This document shows, piece after piece, positions 1-11,047 of a stretch of 64,000 nt of DNA (positions are counted from its first letter, which is position 1; every line of letters begins with the position of its first letter). The notes below the pieces were generated by a model that worked only from the letters and a program-made list of their open reading frames with translations, did not search any database and had not been told where the DNA came from. The translations under genes and the position numbers were made by a program. Source of the stretch: Nageia nagi (lineage: Eukaryota; Pinophyta). Location of the stretch: positions 95,976,001 to 96,040,000 of the forward strand of contig JBITNC010000001.1 in NCBI GenBank assembly GCA_050084985.1, written 5' to 3'.

Positions 1-3000
1 AGCAATACAATTCATCATACCATACTTAGAAAGCATGTTCCTTGCATATTTGCTTTGACAAACAAAAATCTCTTCTTGACATTGGTGGACCTCCATGCCA
101 AGAAAGTACCTCATAAGGCCCAAATCCTTCATTTCAAACTCATTCATCAAATCAGTCTTAAACTTGTTGTTCAAGATGGGATCACTTCCCATATATATCA
201 AATCATCAACATAAAGAGAAATAAGCAAAATCTGATTACCTTCTCTCTTGATGTAGAGTGTTGGCTCATTCTTGCTCCTCATGAGTCCAAAATTCTGAAA
301 GTATCCATCTATGCAAGTGTACCAAGCTCTTGGAGCTTGCTTAAGACCATACAGGGCCTTCTTAAGCTTGTACGCATGATGTTCTTTGCCTTGCACTTGA
401 AAACCTTGAGGCTGCTGTACAAAAACCTCTTCATCCAAGTAACCATTCAAGAATGCACTCTTCACATCCATGTGGTAGACACTCCAATGGTTTTGGGCAG
501 CCATTGAAAGGAGCAACCTTATTGTTTCTTGCCTTGCAACCGGTGCAAAAGTCTCTTCAAAGTCTACACCATGTTTTTGTGTGAAGCCTTTAGCAACCAA
601 TCTTGCTTTATGTCTCTCTATGGTACCATCACTGTTGTACTTGATCTTGTAGACCCACTTGGAGCCCACACACCTCTTTCCTTTGGGCAACTCACAAAGT
701 TCCCAAGTGTCATTTTTGTTTATGGAGTGAAGCTCCTCTTGCATAGCCTTCACCCAAACATTTTTGGTGCAAGCTTCCTCATAACAAGATGGATCAAAAA
801 AAGAAATATTAGTATTTGGGACTGCACACAAAGCATAGTTCACCATCTCACCCTTTGGATCATCATCAAGTTCCATATTGCTAAATTGCTTAACAAACTT
901 CTCCATTTCATGAAATTGACTTCTTGATAGTATTTTATGGAAATTTTGATCTAAAACTTGAGAAGGAGGATGGTTTTGAAAGTGTCTTTTACCTCTCTTG
1001 GTCTTCATCACTTCTTGGATCACATTTGGAGAGCCACCACTTGAAGGTGAGCTTGGAGTGGATTTTGAGCTTTGAGATGGACTTGATGGAGGACTTGGAG
1101 GCACCACTTGGAGGTTTGGAAGAGAATTTGATCTCTTGGGCTGCACATTCTTTGCTTGTGAAGTATCTTCATGGCTGGTCACTCCTCCTCCAATGTCTAT
1201 AATGCATTTTTGCTGCTGTCCATACACTTTCCCCTCCTCAAAAATGACATCCCGGGAGACAAGCATTTTCTTGGTTTTGGGGTTGTAAAGCCTATATGCT
1301 TTACTCTCATCATTGTATCCAATGAACACACATGGTTCACTCTTTGCATCCAACTTTTTTCTATGCTCCTTTGGCACATGAGCATATGCCAAACACCCAA
1401 AAACTCTAAAATGCCGGACAATAGGCTTCTTATCATACCAAGCCTCATAGGGGGTCTTGCCATCAACAGCACTAGTGGAACACCTATTCAAGATGTAGTT
1501 TGCTGTCTTTATTACTTCAGCCCAATACATGTAATGCAATTTTTTGGATTGCATCAAACATCTTGCCATCTCCATGAGAGTTCTATTCTTCCTCTCTGCC
1601 ACACCATTTTGTTGAGGAGTATAGGCTGTAGTAAACTGTCTTTTGATACCATTTTGCTTGCAAAACTTAGAAAAATTAGTAGAAGCATACTCTCCTCCTC
1701 TATCACTCCTCACACATTTAATCTTATGTTCACATTCATTCTCAACCATCTCTTTGAATTCTTTAAAAAACTCAAATGCTTCATCTTTATGCTTAAAAAA
1801 ATAGACCCAACTCATTCTACTAAAATCATCAATGAAGGTGAGAAAATAAGAACTCATACCAAGACTTTTGTTTTGCATTGGTCCACATAAATCAGTATGA
1901 ACCAACTGTAGTGGGAATGAGGCCCTCCATGCTTTCCCATGATCAAATTTCTGCCTTGTTTGCTTGCCCAACACACAACCTTCACAAACTGATTTTGGAT
2001 TTTCAACAAGAGGTAAACCATGAACTAGCTTATGAGATAGTTTCAAACTACTGAAATTTACATGTCCAAATCTAAGATGCCATAACCAAGACTCATCTTT
2101 AACAGCCACATTTGCAATAATGTTATCCCCCTTTTTTCCAAGTTTCAATGGGAATAAATGATTTGGAGACATTTTAACAGTAGTAACTAACTTATGCCCA
2201 TGGTTCTTATCAAAAATTTCACACTTACCCTCATCAAAGACTAGCTTGTAGTTATTTTCCAACATTTGCCCAATACTCAACAAACTATGAGCCATATCTG
2301 GAGTGTGATACACATTGTGCATCTTCTTCATCCCATGCTTGGTAGGCACCTCAAGCATGCCTTTACTAGCCACCTCAATTGCAGAATTATTGCCAAGCTT
2401 GATACTTGACTTGTAGGAATGGTCCATGGATGAAAGTAGCTCCCCCTTACCAGTCATATGGTTTGAACATCCAGAGTCCAATAACCAAGTCTCCTCTTGT
2501 TTTGCTTCAGCCATATTGGCTGTCTCCTCCATGGAAAGAAAGAGAGTTTCATCATACTCTTCTTCCTCTCCAAAATTTACCACTTTTCTATCACCATTTG
2601 CTGCTTGTTTTGCTCTACACTCCCTCTCATAATGCCCATACTTGTTGTAGTAGTAACATTGAGCATTCCTCTTGTCACCATTGCTTATACCTCTTCCTCT
2701 TGTGTTGGAATGGCCTCCTCTTCCTCTACCTCTACCTCTCCCTCTTTGCTGGTCTCTACCTCTGCCTCTACCTTGTCCATTTGAGCTAGAATCACCTTCT
2801 TTTGCAGCAAAGGCTTTCTCCTCTTTACTGGATTGGACTGGTTCATCATCAACCATTTCTTCATGAGACATAAGGCAGCCAATGAGAGAATCTATCTCCA
2901 TTTGAGAGAGGTCTTTTGTCTCCATCAATATCACAGCAATGTGATGCCACTTCTTGGTAAGAGATCTCAGAATTTTTTTTATTACAATGGCCTTCTCCAA

Positions 3001-3456
3001 GGTCTCTCCAAGAGTTAGCATTTTGTTCACAATCTCTTTCACTCTAACACAATAATCTGAAGCTTTTTCACTCTCCTTCATTTTTAAATTCTCAAATTTT
3101 GTCCTTAGAATTTGTAATTTTACCTCCTTCACTTGATCACTCCCTTGGAATCCTACCTTCAACACAGCCCAAGCCTCTTTGGCTGTCTTGCAGCCTGCAA
3201 TTCTTAGAAAAATGCTCCTATTAAGAGCTGCTTAGAGATGAGACAAGGCAAGAGAGTTCTTGCTCCTACATTCCTTCATAGCTTTCTTATCTTCTGTAGA
3301 AAGAGAGCTCCAATCTGCTGGCTCTACATAGCCATCATCAACAACATCCCACAAATCTTTGCCAGTGAGCAAAGTTTGTATCTTGATGCTCCAATATCCA
3401 TAGTCACTGCCATCAAACTCTAGAATGGGAATGGATGAGCTTATGTTGCTGGCCAT
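1..3456 (-). pseudogene. Copia Gag-Pol polyprotein with one in-frame stop, partial
   Basis: The start is the ATG at 3456-3454. The N-terminus matches Copia Gag (UBN2/DUF4219 type, FDGSDYGYW-like). A single in-frame stop at 3234-3232 (about codon 75) breaks it. The same frame is then open to the window edge, more than 1,070 codons, with no frameshift. Landmarks: zinc knuckle at 2658-2617, with Tyr in place of its second Cys (2649-2647); an RG-rich stretch before it; protease DSG with catalytic Asp at 2478-2476; integrase D, D, E at 1893, 1704 and 1596 (D-35-E spacing), preceded by an HHCC region; RT start near residues KWVYKIK; RT catalytic YVDD at 213-202. The RT C-terminus and RNase H fall outside. 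With only one nonsense change it is recently dead, or rescued by readthrough. Family is certain; lineage is not assigned. Confidence 0.92.
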
Positions 3457-3549
3457 TATACCTGCAAAAAAGAAACCAAAACACTACAAGCAACTTTTGC
3501 AATTGCTAGAATCCACAGGCTGTCTCAAACCCAGCTCAGACCCAACAAT

Positions 3550-3561
3550 GCTCTGATACCA
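3550..3561 (-). other. Primer-binding site (tRNA-iMet type)
   Basis: On the minus strand this reads TGGTATCAGAGC, the usual plant Copia primer-binding site complementary to the 3' end of initiator tRNA-Met. It lies two bases from the LTR end and about 95 bases before the Gag ATG, which fixes the orientation and the inner LTR border. Confidence 0.88.
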
Positions 3562-3563
3562 AA

Positions 3564-4039
3564 TGAAGAAAAAAGGACCATTACAGAATATTGAAACATC
3601 AGATAACAGATTACATTACTATGGAGCAAGATTACAATCCTTGAGCTTCAAAACATTTCAGAAACCTTTAAACAGTTTCTGGAGCCAAACTACAGATGCT
3701 TTCTGGTGCTAGACGCTTTCTGGAGCTAGACGCTTTCTGGAGCTAGATGCTTTCTGGATCCAGACGCTTTCTGGAGCTAGACGCTTTCTGAAGCCAGACG
3801 CTTTCTGGAGCTAGACGCTTTCTAGAGCCTATCTGAAGTTTTTCTGGAGCTCGTCTGAAGTTAGACTAGAGTCCCTTTTTTTCATGCTCTACTTAAATTG
3901 GTTTGTAATTAAAGTATTTACAGCTCACATCCACTATAAATGTTACATTGTCAGATTAGTTACCAACTACTTCATCAGATTAAACAGTTTTAGCATATTC
4001 TTGCTGTAGCCACCAACTGCATAGCCTTTAATCATTACA
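3564..4039 (-). repeat. 5' LTR of the copia element
   Basis: The inner border is fixed by the primer-binding site. On the plus strand the LTR begins TG at 3564. The outer border at 4039 is a guess from the terminal ATTACA (minus strand TGTAAT), giving about 476 bp. A 17-bp tandem array lies inside. The second LTR is not in the window, so neither target duplication nor LTR divergence can be measured. Confidence 0.6.
3694..3829 (-). repeat. 17-bp tandem array, 8 units, inside the copia LTR
   Basis: Eight consecutive units of AGACGCTTTCTGGAGCT or one- to four-base variants run head to tail at 3694, 3711, 3728, 3745, 3762, 3779, 3796 and 3813. A degenerate half copy precedes and follows them. 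The 17-bp period is exact throughout, so the array expanded by local duplication inside the LTR. Enhancer-like arrays in LTR U3 regions are known from other plant elements; function here is only inferred. Confidence 0.9.
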
Positions 4040-4129
4040 GCCCGTTAAACTGTGTAAAAGGAAGGAAAACGCCTCAACCAGGTGACATGGAGTGAAACGG
4101 ATCTGATGTTGAGTTATGTCCAATCCAAT

Positions 4130-4705
4130 AGAGGTCTTAGGGGTAATTAATACGGACTTACCACCACTTGGCTCTTCAGACTAAAAGGGCTCCAGTTTAC
4201 CCTATCCTCCCCTCGTGGCTCCCTAAACAAGTCATGTTGTGGAAAAGTACGTGCAGATGTGTTCATTTTAGGGGTTACTTTCAATATTTTGCATTTTTGC
4301 AAGTATAAAGCAATTGTGCAAAAATATAAAGTAAAGTAAAAATACATCATCCACATGAACTTGAAAAACCTTAAAAGTCCAATGGGTTTTGTACTAACCC
4401 CTAAAGGACATTTTACATTTTGCATACTTTGCTCAATTTCATAAATTCATTCAATCATTTTAATGAATTTTAAAAAAAGACTAAGTCCTACTTAGCATTA
4501 ATCCATAACTTAAACATGCATTATTCCATGACTTGAAAATTAAGTAATAAACATGCATCATGCATTATTTAACTTAAAATTTTAAGTACTAAGCATGCTT
4601 TATTCCTCAAACAAGATTAAGAGGCATGCATTACAAATTTAGCATGCAAGATCTAGATAAAGTTTTAATTAAAAATTATACAAATTCCCCCCTTTTGACT
4701 TAAAG
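4130..4705 (-). repeat. Block shared in inverted orientation with 58744-59290
   Basis: The plus strand here, reverse complemented, matches 58744-59290: a purine tract (AAAAGGGG), then words such as CCCATTGGACT, CCCCTAAAATGAA, ACATGACTT, GGGAGCCACGAGG and TTGGACATAACTC in the same order and at similar spacing. By eye the match is partial, with indels, which suggests an old relationship. It is non-coding. Confidence 0.7.
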
Positions 4706-6823
4706 TTTTATCCCTAAAAAACTTGTATGCTAAAAATTGTCTTTTAAGTATGCATTTTAAGTAAAAAATTTCCCTTGTTTACTTAAAAAAAATAGCATGC
4801 TTAGATTACCTTAGCAAATTTTTACTAAAAAATATTTTGCCTAAGTAAATTATCATGCTTAGAGAAAAAAATGCTAAGAGGTTGGCATTCTAGAAATTGC
4901 ATGTGCACCTTAGTAAATTAAACATGCAATATTAAAAATATTCTAAGCATTTTTTTTAAAAAGGTAAGCTAAGTTTAACTTAAAATATTTTTGACCTTAT
5001 TGTAGAAATAAGTTAAAAATATTCACTACGTCTTTCCAAGTCTCCAAGAATTAAATGGTAAAAGAAGGAGACCCATACATAGTTAATGCCCCTTTTACCT
5101 CAAGCACTCCAAGTCAAAAAAGTGAATGCTTTTATGTAAAAAATGATGGCTACCCTTCCCTTACCAAGAAGGAGTATACGTTGCCTCTTGGGAGTAATTA
5201 AATAAGGACATAAAAAATCAAACCCCCTCCTTAGTTGGTAAAGAAAAATTAAATTCATGTTTGTACTTAAAAAAAATGGCCCCCCCTTTTTTCTTCTACC
5301 AAGAAGAGCATACGCTGCTTTTGGAAGTGCAAAAATGCAAGTAGTCAACAAAAAAAACTTAATGCTTCTAAGTGCATTAAATGAAAAAGAAGACTTGCAA
5401 AGGTTTGAGCAGCCATCACACTTGACTGTGGGAAGTAGGATGACCTTCATGGAGGCACTAGAGGATAGCCAATGGAGGGAGTCCAAAGGGAGCAATAAAG
5501 GTGATGGTGGAGATTTACGGTGGAGTGGTGAGGTGCTCACCATGTTCAGTCCTGATGAGGAGGAGAAGGATAGGCTGATCTATGCATGCAACACAAGACC
5601 ATGGCCATAAAGGGAGGGAGAAGGCACAACCGATGCATGTGACCACTACTAAAGGCTAAGGGTCAATGAGCAGGTGATGAATGGGCAGAGAGGGCATGGA
5701 GCTTTATGGAAGAGTGGAAGAGGAGGAGGAAAAAAAAAAAAACAATGAGCAGATGAACATTGAACATAGGCAGAGAGTGAGGAGAAGATGCATAGGGGCA
5801 GCACATTAGCATGTTCGAGTGGTTAAGGAGGCAGACTCTTTCAATGTATCTATTTTGTGCATATCCCTCAAGCATTGCAGTCTAGGCGAGCTGGCGAGGT
5901 CCACACATAAGCAAGTAGTGCGTGGAGGGAGGAGGAGAGGAGGACCACTACACTATGTCTCAGAGTGCGAGGGGAAGAACACTATCGCAAGAAGGCAGAC
6001 TTGAGGTTGTGCTCAGCTGGCAAGGGAGGAGGCTATGAGGGTAGTGACAAGCAGAGGCATTAGGGGCTACGATGGCGGTAAGGATGCCATGTTCGATGCA
6101 TATCCCTTGAGCATTACAGTCCATAGACTACATTTTGGTGAGGCATTTTGTCAAATAGTTCATAGCCTCCTTTCAATGTACCATTTTGTTAATTTATCCC
6201 CTAAAATTTTACATATATTGTACCCAAAAAATCCTTATTTAATTATTTTAAATACCTTTCCCCTTTTTAAGCTATGAAATAGCTATTATGAGATATGTAA
6301 AAAAGGGCTATTTGCAATAAAATTATTGTAAAATCATTTTTTATTACTCTCATCATATATATATTAAAGAAAATACACCCTTTTTAATAAATGGCTTACA
6401 ATATGTTATTTCTATATACTAACCTCTTAAATTAACAACATGTTTACTAGAGGATAGTAAAAAAAATTACCCATATTTTGCAAAATTAACTAACACAAAA
6501 TGTTAGAAAAAAAATTGCATTACATAGTATCCCTTTAAAAAGGTATATCATGTATTAAGCATTTTGTAAAAAATGCTACTAACATAAGAGGTTAGCAAAA
6601 AAAATTGCTTGCATTGCCATTTTGATCATATTTTGCAAAAAAATAAACTCCAATATCTCATAAAATATGTTAGTATCTAATGCAATAATCCATAAGATAA
6701 CCAAATGATGAGGAAATTTATACCTTCTCTTAGTTTTACCTCACCAATGGGTTGTAAGATGAGGAATGAAGAAGGATCACCAAGATGTAACTTCCACACC
6801 AAGAAGAAGAGCTTCCACACCAA
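4706..6823. other. Non-coding interior of family-X copy 1
   Basis: This stretch is AT-rich to 5100, then less so to 6120, with purine-rich runs near 5700-5760. A 117-codon plus-strand ORF (5257-5610) and a 147-codon minus-strand ORF (5543-5100) overlap each other. Neither has a motif I recognise. Between 6290 and 6660 the sequence resembles the leader at 53870-54300 in inverted orientation, including CTAACCTCTTATGTTAGTAG on the minus strand. No gene is called. Confidence 0.5.
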
Positions 6824-6835
6824 GCTCTGATACCA
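6824..6835 (-). other. Primer-binding site of family-X copy 1
   Basis: The minus strand reads TGGTATCAGAGC, the initiator-Met primer-binding site, two bases from the LTR end. It shows that the LTR to its right is a 5' LTR in minus orientation. Confidence 0.85.
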
Positions 6836-6837
6836 AT

Positions 6838-7315
6838 TGAAAGAATTAGACCTACTCTAATTCTCAAGGTCCAAGACTAGGAAGCTCAATCATTTAACAT
6901 AACACCATTCACACAGATAACACAAAATATAATGTGGTTCCTCCCTCCTTGGGAGTACATCCACAACTAGTTCTCTATTCTCAATCTATGCACCTCTTAC
7001 TACAATTCTCTTTCTCTCCTACACAAACTAGTAGAGTAATCTTACTTCAAAACTTAGTTTTGTTACAAGAGGAGAGGCCCTCTATTTATAGCTTGAGAGC
7101 ACCTTTCTAACCTCCCTTTAACCCAAGGGTAAGGTTAGGGTTACAATAAATGTATGACCTAACTTTAACCTACCAACTAACCCCATGGTAAGGTCAAAGT
7201 CCACACATAATAAAGAATTCAATTAATACCTTAAGGTATCTACATATCCTTTAAGTGATTAATTGAATTTACAAGGAGTTTAGATATTCACAATATTTCA
7301 TTACAAATTCTAACA
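6838..7315 (-). repeat. 5' LTR of family-X copy 1 (478 bp)
   Basis: On the minus strand it starts TGTTAGAATTTGTAATG and ends TTCA next to the primer-binding site. It contains a TATAAATA box and a conserved ACCCAAGGGTAAGG word that also occurs in the LTR at 11048. Similar size, TATA context and termini at 53192-53658 make three LTRs of one family in this window. Confidence 0.78.
7083..7090 (-). promoter_or_regulatory. TATA box of the LTR promoter
   Basis: The minus strand reads TATAAATA inside GCTATAAATAGAGG. The equivalent box in the related LTR lies at 53414-53421. This is a typical LTR U3 core promoter. Activity today is unknown. Confidence 0.6.
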
Positions 7316-7319
7316 TCTA

Positions 7320-8340
7320 GTTTGATGACTATGACATTAAATTTGAACATATTCATAGTATTAAGAACTCAATTGTAGACTTTCTTACTAAAGAATAACA
7401 AGTTAGTATGGTAAGACCTTGGTCTGCTAAGTGGATGGTAATCAGTACCCTTAGTTGTTTGATGTAGATTCTAAAAATTTCACATTTTGGTACACTCATG
7501 AATTATTTACTGAACAAAGAGTTTCTATTCCTCTACCTGATGGAAGAGTCATTAACATTCTAGGAACTTATCCTATTCATACACATATTGTTAATCATTC
7601 TACAAGATCCAGAGCATTGCTATGTCATCTTAATGATATCTATTATCACCATTACTGGAATCATATTGAAAAGGACTACTTCATTGAAAGAACCACCATC
7701 TTCATAAACAAAATAAGAGGAATTCACCAATTACCAACTCAAGACCCTAACCTTGAAGTTTGAATCAATGACTTTAAGCTAACTTATGAACAATGTAAAG
7801 GATATTTTTTTACTCTCTTGGGTTATCAAAATTCTATGTTCACTCATAATTATTTTATGGGTTTAGGTAATAATTTAAGATAAAGTTTTGAATAAATTCC
7901 TAACTAGTTTGAGGAGTGGTTTATTAAATTTGGCTTATAGGTTATACAATGTCTACCAAAGTATCATGATTTGTCACCATGATCATTTTAATGTTATGAT
8001 AGATACTCATGCCACTTGGCTTCTTAGAGGGAGATGGATAATTGAAGAAAAAGTTATTATTGATGGCTCCTTAATTAAGGTTCTTTCTAGAGAGACTAAG
8101 ACAAAGTGGTATTTGATGACTTGAAGAATGGTGTGCCCTTCACCCATGTTAAAAAAATATTGGTCGATAATTTGATTCGATTAAATCAAATCGAGAGTGC
8201 CCATAATAGCATCCCTATCCATTTGAGGTGTGAGTGGGAAAAATTTTTTTGTAAGTGGCTTACTTTAAGTCACATACAAATACTGTACAAAATATGGTGT
8301 CATGTTAATGACTTAGATTTAGATCTAAGGCATATTGATT
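7320..8340 (+). pseudogene. Decayed pol 3' end with following coding remnant; Gypsy or endogenous pararetrovirus-like
   Basis: At about 7320-7395 the plus strand encodes a phrase like the end of an RNase H domain (NSIVDFLTKE), typical of Gypsy and of Caulimoviridae. An open stretch of 102 codons (7455-7763) and further pieces (7888-8124, 8106-8363) follow with the same flavour, separated by stops and frameshifts. One piece contains WF-EEW-IKFG-like residues. I do not recognise the downstream protein securely. Plant genomes carry many endogenous pararetroviruses, and an RNase H end followed by an extra reading frame would fit, but so would a Gypsy element with an additional ORF. It is clearly defective: several stops, at least one frameshift, no RT seen. 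Confidence 0.35.
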
Positions 8341-8454
8341 GTAATCTATTGATTTATATTTAAGTCTCTATAAATAAAGTGTTCGGGCTCATTTGTAATC
8401 AATTGGTTATAGATTTTTTAGTGAGTCTAATCTTTTAAGAGTATACTTCCACAA

Positions 8455-8612
8455 ACTTGACTTTACCAAAAGTGAGCCAAGATGCTACAATAAGTAAACT
8501 TCACTTTACCAAGAGTGAGCCAAGATGCCATAATAAGTAAACTTGATGGTACCAAAAGTGAGCCAAGATGCCACAATAAATAAACTTGAATTTACCATGC
8601 TACTAGTTAAGA
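8455..8612 (+). repeat. 43-bp tandem repeat, 3.7 units
   Basis: Units begin at 8455, 8498 and 8541, each exactly 43 bp, with a partial unit from 8584. The core is TTTACCAAAAGTGAGCCAAG followed by ATGCCACAATAAGTAA. Units differ at a few positions, so the array is moderately old. It is non-coding. Confidence 0.9.
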
Positions 8613-8689
8613 TGTATATGATAAAAAATATATAGTATTCATCCAATAAGGATGTAATTTTTTTATCAAAAATTGCAATGTGAAGAAGG

Positions 8690-8812
8690 ATGAACCTTTT
8701 TAACCACTCCAACATTCAACAATCATGGAGAAGGTCAAACTTTTTTAACCACTCCAAGAATGTAGTTATGGAGAAGTAAAAACCTTTTAAACCACTCCAT
8801 ACACTATAAGAA
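8690..8812 (+). repeat. Degenerate short tandem repeat
   Basis: Three imperfect copies of a roughly 45-60 bp unit share CCTTTTTAACCACTCCAA and ATGGAGAAG words, directly after the 43-bp array. They look like another local duplication. Confidence 0.6.
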
Positions 8813-8819
8813 ACAATGT

Positions 8820-10900
8820 GACAAACAATCCATTATCATGGATCTAACTTACCAACATGGAAGTAAAATCTGGTAAATAATACCCTATAAGTCATCACGA
8901 AGATGCCAAGCTAATACTTATAGTCACAACCCTCCTAAGGATGAAGTAAGCATTATTTCACTCCTTCTTGAGGACAAATTTATCAATGAAGTATTGTTTT
9001 GATGGACAATAAGCACAAAGTTCCATAAAAAAATTACTTCCCGATTAAAAGATGCTTGGATTTTATATTTTTGCTGGCAATGTGGCATAATCCATCAACA
9101 TGGATATTCTTCCAAATATATGGAATTATACTTAGATTTTATTCCCTTTAAGGGTAACTTTATAAAAAATTGAAGCATATTACAAAAAACCATACATATA
9201 AAGAGGAATGTACATTTTTCAAAGGTACTTGTACACTTCTTTTCCAAAGCAAGGTTAATATTGCATTATTAATATCTTTAATAAGACTTGTAGAAAAAGT
9301 TTAAAAACTTCACTCCAACAAGTATATTAATCAAAGTGTACAAGCAAAAAAATTTAAGGATTAATGCACAACAATTCCAATGTTGAGTAAGTTTACAAAC
9401 TCTATTCCAACAAGAATATGTGTACATAAAAACAATTCCATCCAACTAGGATAAAAATAACGTGTATAATTAATGAGGATTGTAATATTTGAAGAAAGCT
9501 TACACAAAATTTTACTTCAAACATGTGCATAATATTATTATTTTGGAAGTTCAAAAATTTCCATATTAACCATTGATATAACAAATGCCAATTCATAGTT
9601 CAATGCACATAATAAATCTTTATGCAATATAAATTAATCTTAATTTGCAACCAAAGTATAGTTAATAAAAATTAGACAAATTTTCATAATGTATATGCAC
9701 AAGTTTCCATTTTAACATTATGCAAATCTAAGTATCAATATATTGGACATTATCAATTAATATTATCAAGTAAATTGGTTTTATATGTCCAACGTTAAAA
9801 ACAATTACGATACTTGCAAAAAATGATTGCACAATAATGGTTGCAATTAATTGCTTTGTAAATTAACTTCTATCGTTTTCTTTACAAAATACCAAACAAG
9901 GTATATGATTTGCAAATTATCATAATATTTTACCTTAAAATTTTATCCAAAAACTTTAAGAAAAGATTTTGATACTTATAAAATACTATATTTGCAATAT
10001 TATTACTTAAAAAAAGCTATTAAAGCTATTAAAAAATAGATTAAAGTTATAATTTTCATATAGGATTTATAAAAAATTAGGAAAGATCACATTCCTTTTC
10101 ATGAAGTGGGAAAAAAAAAATTTCACATGGTAAGTTTAACTAACTAGTGTCATTTGTATTTAAATACTTTACGAAAAAATTAAAAATTGATGTTAACACT
10201 TACTACCACATGGCAAAAATCGGTAAATATGGGATAATTCAATAGGAATGTTTACTTTTTAGAAAACCATATCTCATTTACCTTTTTAGAAAAAATCCAT
10301 ATCCCATATGCTAAAAAATGGGTAACATGCCCCTTTTTTAAAAAGTTCACTGAAATTATATTAGAGAAAATAAAAGGTTACTACAAACTTATCATGCACT
10401 TGAATTGCCTTCTTTATTAAAAAAAAAAAAAAAAAAAAAAAAAATCTTTTTTTTAAAAAAAAACTTTATTTTTTTAAAACTTCTCCCTTATTTTTTAATA
10501 AATTGTGCATCCATGCAATAATGCATGCTTTTTTCTTTTCTTTTTCTCATGCATGCAATAATGCATGTTTTTTTTTTAATTACAATTACAAAACAAAATT
10601 GCAACTAAAAAAAATAATAGACTTTTTATGTGTTTTTTTTTAAATAAATTTTGCATGGAACCAAATTGCATGCAACTAGATTTGGTATGCAATCAAATTT
10701 TGCATGCATCATGCATGCACATTAATTTTTACAAACTTATTGTAAAAACTATAACAACTTATTTTAAACAAATTTACTCAAAATTTGCATATTATTAGTA
10801 CACATTAAGAATTTTATTGAAAATTTGCAACTATAAAATTGTTAGAAAAGAAATAATGCATAGTAAAAATTGAACTAACATGTTCTTTAATCAAATTTTG
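8820..10900. other. AT-rich stretch without recognisable gene
   Basis: Nothing coding is supported. It includes long A/T homopolymers (a poly-A run around 10418-10444) and a cluster of palindromic ATGCATG words at about 10505-10720. The right part probably belongs to the leader of the element whose LTR starts at 11048. Confidence 0.5.
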
Positions 10901-11033
10901 CTAGACTATGATAAAAGCAAAAAATCTAACAAGAAGAGGTAGATTATACTTTCAAACCTTTTTACCTCAACATTTGATGGATAGAGAAGAGGAATGGACC
11001 TTCAAGGTTGTTCAAGTGGAGACTCTAAGAATG

Positions 11034-11045
11034 GCTCTGATACCA
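11034..11045 (-). other. Primer-binding site beside family-X-like LTR
   Basis: The minus strand reads TGGTATCAGAGC. It lies just left of an LTR of the same type as 6838-7315, again in minus orientation. A short plus-strand ORF (10908-11141) crosses this site and is therefore not a gene. Confidence 0.82.
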
Positions 11046-11047
11046 CT

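Larger units (their letters stand above)
1..4039 (-). mobile_element. Ty1/copia LTR retrotransposon, 5' part (right side), truncated by window edge
   Basis: Reading the minus strand, a probable LTR (4039-3564) is followed by an initiator-Met primer-binding site (3561-3550) and, from 3456, a polyprotein with Copia order: Gag, zinc knuckle, protease, integrase, reverse transcriptase. Integrase before RT defines Ty1/copia and excludes Ty3/gypsy. The 3' end (RNase H, polypurine tract, 3' LTR) lies left of the window. The outer LTR limit is placed on a TG...CA rule only, because the partner LTR is not visible. The coding frame is almost undamaged, so this is one of the younger elements in the window. 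Confidence 0.93.
4130..7315 (-). mobile_element. Family-X non-autonomous LTR element, copy 1
   Basis: On the minus strand: an LTR (7315-6838), a primer-binding site (6835-6824), an AT-rich leader (about 6660-6290), then about 2 kb without recognisable coding sequence. The leader and the distal block (about 4700-4130) recur on the plus strand at 53870-54300 and 58744-59290, downstream of a similar LTR at 53192. The matching order in the two copies is the reason for treating this as one element. No Gag, protease, RT or integrase motif was seen, so it would be a LARD-like passenger. The left end is unclear because the copia element abuts it. Confidence 0.55.

Noticed and set aside
55-1890. Several plus-strand ORFs of 90-240 codons at the left edge
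   Set aside because: They lie opposite the open Copia frame and are antisense shadows of integrase and RT sequence.
3694-3829. CRISPR-like array
   Set aside because: Units are contiguous 17-mers without unique spacers, inside a plant LTR.
5257-5610. 117-codon plus-strand ORF with an overlapping 147-codon minus-strand ORF
   Set aside because: Neither shows a recognisable domain; both lie inside the non-coding interior of an LTR element. Mentioned but not called as a gene.
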